DNA of 42,702 nucleotides, from assembly GCA_944324135.1 (NCBI GenBank), contig CALUVE010000018.1:1-42702 (forward strand), written 5' to 3'. The stretch's first letter is position 1. The number at the start of each line of letters is the position of its first letter. This document shows, piece after piece, positions 15,724 to 22,428 of this stretch. The stretch is from Candidatus Gastranaerophilales bacterium (GTDB lineage Bacteria; Cyanobacteriota; Vampirovibrionia; Gastranaerophilales; Gastranaerophilaceae). Made by a program: the position numbers and the translations under genes. Under the pieces are notes generated by a model, which was given only the letters and a program-made list of their open reading frames with translations, made no database searches and had not been told where the DNA came from.

Positions 15724-18594
15724 ATGAAAAATCACAGAAAAAATTTATTAACCATAATTGCACTGTTGACCATAACATCAGCTGTATATGCAGAAGATAT
15801 TCAGGTTGCGACGTTTAGAGAACTGATGGATTCTCGGCCTGCAAGCGGAGATATTTTGCAATTTACTGATAATATGATTTCTGATGCGACGATAGGTCGT
15901 AATTTTTACAATCTTGATATTACATTTGCGGGCAACAATTATTCTATTAACGGCAGAAGTGTATTTGGCGGTTTTGTATTGAATGAGGACAGTTTATTCA
16001 ACCGTGTCAGAATTTTGAATTGTAAAGGTCAGGAATACAACAGGTCAAATTTTGCGGGCGCGATATATAACAGCGGAGGAAATTTAGAGATAACAGAATC
16101 AGCGTTCAGCGGGAATTTTACAGATGCGGCGGGGTTCAACTTCGGGGTTGGCGGAGCTGTTTATAATTTGAACGGCGGGGAAATAACGGTGAACAGTACT
16201 CTGTTTGAAAATAATTATTCAAACGGAGCATCTTCTTACGGCGGCGCTGTTGCAAACGGTTACCGGCAGGGCGCAAAAGCGGTGATGACTGTTAATAATT
16301 CAATTTTTCAGAATAATTATTCATACGGTTCTTTGATTCCGCATGGAGGTGCGCTTTATAATAACGGAGATATCACGGTGAACGGAACAAAGTTTACCGG
16401 CAATTATTCGGAAGGCCCTGAGGGTGCCTATGCTTATGGCGGTGCTTTTACAAATGAGGGTACCGGAGAGATTTCAGACAGCAGTTTTTCAGGGAATTAT
16501 GCCACTGCCGGCAACTATTCTCTTGCCTATGGCGGAGTTATAAGTAATACTGCAAATCTTGATATTAAAAATTCGACTTTTGAGGACAATTATGCCAAAA
16601 GCGGTACTGATGCCAGGACGGCTGGCGGAAGTATTTATAATTCAGGAACAATAACTATTGAGTCCGGATTGTTTGAAAATAATTCCGCAATCGGAGGGGC
16701 GGAAGCCTCAGGCGGTGCGTTGTATAACGAGACCGGCGGGATTATGACGGTAAAAGATACGGATTTTAATTCAAATAAAGTTTCGGGTAATGATGGCGAT
16801 GGGGGCGCTGTATATAATCTCGGTACATTGACGATTGATGGCGGAGCTTTAAACGGGAATTCCGTGAGCGGTACCAATAGCGCTTATGGCGGAGCATTAT
16901 ATAACGGAGCAAGCGGCAGTGCCACGATTACGGATGCAATACTAAAAGATAACAGTCTGGCTTCTTCAAGCGGAGAGGGCGGAGCTGTTTATAATGCGGG
17001 GAAATTAACATTTGAAAATTCGGTTCTTGAAAATAATACTGACAGGAACGGTGAGCTTAATGATATTTATAATGACAACGGGACAATTGAATTTGCCGGT
17101 GGTGAAAATAATACAATCAAAAGCGGGATTTCGGGAACAGGTACTATTACAAAGACAGGGAGCGGGGTATTAAATCTCGGCGGAGTAAACAAAAATTTTA
17201 CGGGAAATTTTAATGTTGAGGAGGGAACGGTTTATCTTATTCCCGACAGCAGTTATTTTGCTGCTCAAAATACGGTGTTTGCAAATAATATTAACTTCGA
17301 TATGCAAAATAATGAAATCAACAATATAAATTTCGGGAATTTGACGTTGAACGGCAGGACAAATATTCAGGCGGATTTAGATTTTAATACGCGGGTGATG
17401 GATAGAATAAATGCTTCAAGTGTCACAGGGAACGGTGAACTTTTTGTGAACAGTCTTGAGATGAAAGGGGCGCCGTCCGGCAGTAGTTTTTCTATACCTT
17501 TTGCAGACAGTGTCTTGAAAGACTACGTAGATTATGACCCTGTAAATATCAAAACTCCTATATATAATTATCGTGCAAGTTATAATTCTTCAAGCGGTGA
17601 TTTTGATTTTACAAGGGAAAGCTTTAATACCGCGATATTTGCACCGGCGGTAGCTGCGCAGATAGCGGGTTATTTAACCCAGCTGGAGACATACAAAAAT
17701 ATTTTTGCAAATCTTGATATGGTGATGATTACACCGCCGGAGCGCCGGGGAAGTTTTTCGCTGGAAAATAAAACAGCATTTAATGGCGGACAGTTTGCGT
17801 TTTCACCTCTGGTGATGCCGGAAGAACGAGCCGGTGTATGGATAAAACCTTATACCACATTTGAAAATGTTCCGCTAAAAAACGGGCCAAAAGTTTCTAA
17901 TGTCAGTTACGGCACCTTGCTTGGAGGCGAAAGCGGGTTGAAAAAACTTCCAAAAGGCTGGTATGCTTTGTACGGAGCTTATGCTGCTTATAACGGTTCT
18001 CATCAGAGCTATGACAAAAACAGTATTTACAATAACGGCGGTTTGATAGGCATGGATACGGTATTTTATAGAGGGAAATTTTTTTCTATCTGGACTGCAA
18101 ATGCAGGAGCAAATGTTGCCGAAGCTAATACACTTGACGGGCGGGATGAATTTACAATGTTGAACACCGGTATTGCACAAAAAACCGGATATAATTTTGA
18201 AACTTTAGACAGAAGATTAATAATCCAGCCGTCTTTAATTACTTCATATTCTTTTATAAACACATTTGATTATACAACCTCCTCAAATGTTGATATAAAT
18301 TCAGACCCGCTGCACGCAATCCATATTGAACCGCAGATAAAATTTATCGGAAATTTCAAAGATTATCTCCAGCCGTATTTGAGTGTGTCAATGGTCTGGA
18401 ACATAATAGACGATACAAAATTCAGAGCAAACGATGTTTACCTTCCTGAATTGTCTGTAAAACCGTTTGTGCAGTATGGTGTCGGTGTTCAGAAACGATG
18501 GGGGGACAGACTGACAGGATTTTTAGAGGGAATGATTAGAAACGGAGGCAGAAACGGTATTGCTCTGATGTTCGGCTTCAGAATCAGTATTTAG
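15724..18594 (+). CDS. Autotransporter adhesin with Pmp-like GGA(I/V)/FxxN repeats
   Basis: 956 residues from ATG 15724. MKNHRKNLLTIIALLTITSA then VYAED is a clear Sec signal peptide; the upstream in-frame ATG at 15691 would spoil it. Residues about 100-460 are about eleven imperfect repeats, each with G-G-A-[IVLF]-[YTA]-N and, some 20 residues away, F-x-x-N. These are the hallmarks of the beta-helical passenger of chlamydial polymorphic membrane proteins. From about 690 the sequence alternates like an outer-membrane beta-barrel (GVWIKPYTTFE, KPFVQYGVGVQKRW) and ends RNGIALMFGFRISI, as expected of an autotransporter domain, though Ile rather than Phe is the final residue. It is probably surface-exposed and adhesive. 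It overlaps no neighbour but ends 11 bases into the convergent HNH gene. Confidence 0.88.
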   Translation: MKNHRKNLLTIIALLTITSAVYAEDIQVATFRELMDSRPASGDILQFTDNMISDATIGRNFYNLDITFAGNNYSINGRSVFGGFVLNEDSLFNRVRILNCKGQEYNRSNFAGAIYNSGGNLEITESAFSGNFTDAAGFNFGVGGAVYNLNGGEITVNSTLFENNYSNGASSYGGAVANGYRQGAKAVMTVNNSIFQNNYSYGSLIPHGGALYNNGDITVNGTKFTGNYSEGPEGAYAYGGAFTNEGTGEISDSSFSGNYATAGNYSLAYGGVISNTANLDIKNSTFEDNYAKSGTDARTAGGSIYNSGTITIESGLFENNSAIGGAEASGGALYNETGGIMTVKDTDFNSNKVSGNDGDGGAVYNLGTLTIDGGALNGNSVSGTNSAYGGALYNGASGSATITDAILKDNSLASSSGEGGAVYNAGKLTFENSVLENNTDRNGELNDIYNDNGTIEFAGGENNTIKSGISGTGTITKTGSGVLNLGGVNKNFTGNFNVEEGTVYLIPDSSYFAAQNTVFANNINFDMQNNEINNINFGNLTLNGRTNIQADLDFNTRVMDRINASSVTGNGELFVNSLEMKGAPSGSSFSIPFADSVLKDYVDYDPVNIKTPIYNYRASYNSSSGDFDFTRESFNTAIFAPAVAAQIAGYLTQLETYKNIFANLDMVMITPPERRGSFSLENKTAFNGGQFAFSPLVMPEERAGVWIKPYTTFENVPLKNGPKVSNVSYGTLLGGESGLKKLPKGWYALYGAYAAYNGSHQSYDKNSIYNNGGLIGMDTVFYRGKFFSIWTANAGANVAEANTLDGRDEFTMLNTGIAQKTGYNFETLDRRLIIQPSLITSYSFINTFDYTTSSNVDINSDPLHAIHIEPQIKFIGNFKDYLQPYLSVSMVWNIIDDTKFRANDVYLPELSVKPFVQYGVGVQKRWGDRLTGFLEGMIRNGGRNGIALMFGFRISI
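16050..17060 (+). repeat. In-frame Pmp-type repeat region of the autotransporter
   Basis: About eleven degenerate coding repeats of 75-100 bases. Each encodes a G-G-A-[IV]-[YTA]-N element (GGAVYN, GGALYN, GGAFTN and similar). The DNA copies such as GGCGGAGC(T/G)...TATAA are similar enough for recombination, so passenger length may vary between strains. Confidence 0.75.
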
Positions 18595-19810
18595 AATAAT
18601 TTTGGTTGATTAAGAATTTAATCTGTTCAAAATCGTTTGTGCTTATCTTTAAAAAACGTTCGTCGTTCAAACCGGTTTTCAGCACCTGTAAAAATTCTGA
18701 AAAATCATAAATGGTTTCAACCTCGGAATTTTCAATATTTTCTTTTATTCTGTCAGTTTTTGATAATAGTAATAATTTTTGGTAGGATTTGCAGGTTTCA
18801 TCGGTTTTATTTTTAGGATGCGCAAAATTCAGGTGCTGCGTAGGAGTGAGCGCAATAAGATTTTCAAGACAATAGCTTATTTCAGGGAATTCACTTTTCG
18901 GGAAAATATGGTGAATTTGAGCCGCATCTCCACTGTTGTATTCATCAATGTGCTCGCTCAGCCCGTCTCTGTATTGATTATTGAATTTTTTGAGGTAATT
19001 TACGGCTTTGTTAGATAAATATTTGTAATAAGCCTCAGTTGAATATTTAAGCCCGGAATTTTTGTCGTGTTCTTTTCTTGTAATCTGTTTTGGTTTGTCA
19101 GAATAGGTGTCTCTAAAGTTGTACCGGTTGTACATAAGCATATCATAGGTTATGTTATCTTTAGATAGATTACCGTGTTCAGTGCCTTTTAAGCCTTTTG
19201 AGTAGGCGAGAGGATTTAAAACTTTTATAAAAATACGGTTGCATTCTGTTTCCCCGTTTATCGGGGTGTTATTTATAATAAAGTCTGAAAAACCCTGTTT
19301 AAGATTTTTGTAGCTGTCTTTATTCTGTTCTTTGAAAAAATCATTGAATAAATCTATTATACCGCTGTCTTTCAATGTTTTTTCAATATAAATTTGTAAG
19401 AATAGAAGTGAGTTTTTTTCTCTTAAAGAAATATATTCTAACAGGTCTCTATTGAGAACGTGATAGAAATTCCGTCCGCCTTTTTTTATTTTTCCGAGTA
19501 TGCCGGCAGCCGCAAATAATTCCATTGGCTGCTGAAAAAATTTGTCATATTCATTTTTTGCAGCATTTGAAGAAACATCAGGTTTTTTAAAGATATTTTC
19601 AATGTTTTCTACAGTATACGGGCAGAGCCAGATGTCTTTTGTTGTAAAAATTTTGCCGGGTTCATTTTCTGTGAAATTTAAAATGCAGTCTGCAATTGCC
19701 ATAGTAACATCAAAGGTGCATTTCTGGTCAATCCAGCGGGCATTGCCTGTTTTTTTGATGTCATAATTATGTGTATTGCAAAATTCAATTATATCATTTG
19801 TGGTCAGCAT
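18584..19810 (-). CDS. HNH restriction endonuclease of a type II-like system
   Basis: 408 residues. The C-terminal third carries an HNH (beta-beta-alpha-metal) site: QIHHIFPKSEFPE (H300, H301), then ENLIALTPTQHLNFAHP (N317, H326, H331). No zinc-binding Cys pairs surround it. The N-terminal 280 residues are of unknown fold and probably recognise DNA. The ATG follows the methyltransferase stop by four bases with GAGG upstream, so it is the second gene of the restriction-modification operon. Restriction activity is inferred from this pairing and not from overall similarity to a known enzyme. Its 3' end overlaps the convergent autotransporter gene by 11 bases. Confidence 0.82.
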   Translation of the reverse strand: MLTTNDIIEFCNTHNYDIKKTGNARWIDQKCTFDVTMAIADCILNFTENEPGKIFTTKDIWLCPYTVENIENIFKKPDVSSNAAKNEYDKFFQQPMELFAAAGILGKIKKGGRNFYHVLNRDLLEYISLREKNSLLFLQIYIEKTLKDSGIIDLFNDFFKEQNKDSYKNLKQGFSDFIINNTPINGETECNRIFIKVLNPLAYSKGLKGTEHGNLSKDNITYDMLMYNRYNFRDTYSDKPKQITRKEHDKNSGLKYSTEAYYKYLSNKAVNYLKKFNNQYRDGLSEHIDEYNSGDAAQIHHIFPKSEFPEISYCLENLIALTPTQHLNFAHPKNKTDETCKSYQKLLLLSKTDRIKENIENSEVETIYDFSEFLQVLKTGLNDERFLKISTNDFEQIKFLINQNYSKY

Positions 19811-19814
19811 TTTA

Positions 19815-22316
19815 TTACCTCTTTTTACCGAAATAATAAATTGAATTTTTGTCTATATTCAAAGAACGTGTGCTTAAATTCCGTGCGATGCTGTAGAATT
19901 CCCGGAATTCTTCTCCTGAAAAATATTTTAAATCTTCGTCAGTTATTTTTACATTTTTCTTTAATTCTAATATTGCAACAGAGCCGTTAACAATAGTATT
20001 TTTCGGCTTTTTGATAACCCGCGGATAATAAGTCATATTAGGACTCAAAAATACGTCGTCCCGTTCATAAAATTGCATTACTGAAAAATTTTTGTCAGGA
20101 CTGTTCAAATATGAGTCATAATCTTTTAAGTGCTCAATTTTGCTGCCGTCCTGTTTGATATTTCTTGATTTAATAACCCAGACTTGACCGTCAGAGACAA
20201 GGTTTTTGTTAGTAATTTGTCTGTCTCTGAAGCAGTTGAATATATCAAATTTCATTTTGGAGGCTGTTTTGTTAAACTCTTTGTTTCTATAGATAAGCCA
20301 GTTTGGAAATTTGGAATCAGTAAGTTCTTTCTGGTCAATGATGTTGGTGTAATCATGTGTCACAGAAAAACATTCTGTTTTTTGGGGCTTTAATCTGGTA
20401 TTTACAATCAAGCAGATGGTCTCAATCAAAACTCCTTTGAAACCTTTTTCGCCAAAATCAATTATATTAGAAATTTTATATTTGTCTGTAAGCTCCCTTG
20501 CATAAGCAAAATCTGTATTATGCAGAAAATATTTAGGAAGAATCAGACAAACATTATCAGCTGATGTCAGAGCTTTTTCTAAAAAGAAAGCAGATATATT
20601 GTTCGCATTGAAATCGTTAAAGGTTTCTCTGTATTTTTTTAACAGTTTTTTGTCTGTAATTTTTTTGAACGGAGGATTTCCTATTACAATATCATAATGA
20701 GTATCAGATTCATTAAGCAAAAAGTCTTTGCAGTAGAGATTTAATTTAATATTGGACGGGATTCCGTCATTTAAATATAAAATTTTTAAAACTTCCAGCG
20801 AAAATTTATCTATGTCAAAAACATCTATAACCAAATTTTTATTAATTCCGTATTTAGCCGCAATCATCGGAAGAAAATTTCCTACCCCCACGGCAGGTTC
20901 TAAAATTTTTATGGTTTCATTTTTTATATCCGGCAATTTTTTATAGATTTGAAACAGAGTTTTTTTATCGGTGTAGAACGCTGCATTTTCTGTTCTCTGC
21001 GTGTTTGCAAGTTCTGCAAATCTTGCAAGAGTTGCAGGCAGATATTTTTCTTTATTTGTTTTCAGAAATTTTATGAGATTTTCCGGTTTTTCCAGATTAT
21101 TTTTTTTAATTTGATTTTTTATTTCTTTATCCGATAAATATTCAGAATCCAGATAGTTCTTTATTTTTTGTGCAATATTGTATAAGACTGCGGTCGGAAC
21201 AGCTTCTCCGATACTTTGTCTTATATTCATATCATTTTTTTTCAAAAAGGCTTTCTTTTCTTCAAGCGAAAGGGTGTTTAATTCGTCTTCATTTAATTCA
21301 CTCCACTTGAAAGTCGATGGAATAGACATAAATGTCATAAGTTCGCGAATGCTGAAAACTCTGTCATCTTGCGGATGAACGGTGTTCTGGCTTGCTAAGA
21401 TATCGTTGCGGGTATGGATGCACGGCGGAACTTTATCCCAGTACTGCCTTTTATATTTATCCCCGTTTTTATTAACATTAAGAACAATTTTTCCGTCAAC
21501 AATTGTATGTGGACGTTTGTTTATATCTTTGTTGTCATAGGCGGATTCACCCTCTTTGATATCTGCAATCCAGGGGCGCATATTAGGAGCATATTCTCTG
21601 AAAAAATGATAAATATCCCCGGTTGAAATTTCACCCATTTGGCTCAGGCGCGGCAGGTCATAAATTAATTCCCGCATAGTTTTTTCTTCTCTGTAATCAG
21701 GGAAGAGTTCAAACGGCAATATTTCATCTGAATAATCTTTTCTCACCCCGATGACAAGGGTTCTTGTTCTGCTTGAATTTGACCCGTAATTTTTAAAATT
21801 CATTATTTTATCGGCATAGTCATAATCTCGGGATAAATTATCAAAAATTGCCTCTGATATAGTTTTTTGGATTCCTTTATCATAGCATTTTGTTTTCATA
21901 AATGCTTGAACGTTTTCAAATATAAAAAATTTAGGCTTAATTTCGTTAATAATGTCAATTGCCTCTACAACAAGAGAGTTTCTATGTATTTCATAAGAAG
22001 TTTTTTTGTGGTTAGCAACGGACATCCCCTGACACGGCGGGGTTGCGATAACTACATCAATATCTTTTATCTGTTCTTTTTTCTTGTAGAATTCAATTTG
22101 GTTAAAGAGTTTTGCTCTTACGTCAGGTGCAGTTATGTCCCCCGGAATATAACCGGAGTCATAGCTGCATTTATTGTTAAATTTTTGGATATTTAAACGA
22201 CGCTCAATAAGTTCATTTGTTGCAACGCAGTCAAAATCGTTTTGTTTGAATCCGTAACATCCGACTCCGGCGCTGCTGAATAAACTTATATATGTCTTTT
22301 TGTCTTTCTTCCCCAT
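19815..22316 (-). CDS. Bifunctional m5C + m6A DNA methyltransferase
   Basis: 833 residues from ATG 22316. Residues 1-395 are a complete C5-cytosine methyltransferase: motif I SLFSSAGVGCYGF (11-23), motif IV TPPCQG with catalytic C95, motif VI ENV (134-136), motif VIII SSRTRTLVIGVR, motif IX IRELMTFM and motif X SIGEAVP (368-374). A Lys-rich linker leads to a second domain with the order EPAVGVGNF (473-481, SAM binding) then NPPF (547-550, target base) then a C-terminal recognition region, as in gamma-class (TaqI-like) N6-adenine methyltransferases. Both catalytic motifs are intact. Next to an HNH nuclease, one enzyme modifying C and A suggests protection of an asymmetric site, with a different base marked on each strand. 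There is no Shine-Dalgarno; see the abutting promoter. Confidence 0.9.
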   Translation of the reverse strand: MGKKDKKTYISLFSSAGVGCYGFKQNDFDCVATNELIERRLNIQKFNNKCSYDSGYIPGDITAPDVRAKLFNQIEFYKKKEQIKDIDVVIATPPCQGMSVANHKKTSYEIHRNSLVVEAIDIINEIKPKFFIFENVQAFMKTKCYDKGIQKTISEAIFDNLSRDYDYADKIMNFKNYGSNSSRTRTLVIGVRKDYSDEILPFELFPDYREEKTMRELIYDLPRLSQMGEISTGDIYHFFREYAPNMRPWIADIKEGESAYDNKDINKRPHTIVDGKIVLNVNKNGDKYKRQYWDKVPPCIHTRNDILASQNTVHPQDDRVFSIRELMTFMSIPSTFKWSELNEDELNTLSLEEKKAFLKKNDMNIRQSIGEAVPTAVLYNIAQKIKNYLDSEYLSDKEIKNQIKKNNLEKPENLIKFLKTNKEKYLPATLARFAELANTQRTENAAFYTDKKTLFQIYKKLPDIKNETIKILEPAVGVGNFLPMIAAKYGINKNLVIDVFDIDKFSLEVLKILYLNDGIPSNIKLNLYCKDFLLNESDTHYDIVIGNPPFKKITDKKLLKKYRETFNDFNANNISAFFLEKALTSADNVCLILPKYFLHNTDFAYARELTDKYKISNIIDFGEKGFKGVLIETICLIVNTRLKPQKTECFSVTHDYTNIIDQKELTDSKFPNWLIYRNKEFNKTASKMKFDIFNCFRDRQITNKNLVSDGQVWVIKSRNIKQDGSKIEHLKDYDSYLNSPDKNFSVMQFYERDDVFLSPNMTYYPRVIKKPKNTIVNGSVAILELKKNVKITDEDLKYFSGEEFREFYSIARNLSTRSLNIDKNSIYYFGKKR

Positions 22317-22322
22317 AGTACA

Positions 22323-22331
22323 ATTATACCA
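22323..22331 (-). promoter_or_regulatory. Extended -10 (TGGTATAAT) abutting the methyltransferase ATG
   Basis: TGn-TATAAT on the minus strand with six bases (TGTACT) to the ATG at 22316. The expected transcription start is the A of the ATG itself, so the restriction-modification operon mRNA should be leaderless. No -35 consensus is visible, as is usual for extended -10 promoters. Confidence 0.65.
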
Positions 22332-22377
22332 TAACAAATGATTACGTAGAATAATTGTAACGATTATCAATAATAAA

Positions 22378-22406
22378 TTGTTGGGAGTGAATCTTTTTGT
22401 TAAGAT
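22378..22406 (+). promoter_or_regulatory. Promoter of the EndoQ-helicase gene
   Basis: TTGTTG (22378-22383), 17-base spacer, TAAGAT (22401-22406). Predicted start about 22413, giving a 16-base leader that contains GAGGAG (22415-22420). It lies back-to-back with the methyltransferase promoter in a 112-base gap. Confidence 0.6.
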
Positions 22407-22428
22407 GATAAGATGAGGAGTTAAAAAG

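Noticed and set aside
16050-17060. Regular repeats resembling a CRISPR or minisatellite array
   Set aside because: They are in frame within a long gene, imperfect, and encode alternating GGA(I/V) and FxxN protein motifs of a beta-helix.
18584-22316. Integrated element or insertion sequence carrying the restriction-modification genes
   Set aside because: No transposase, integrase, terminal inverted repeats or tRNA attachment site could be found around it.
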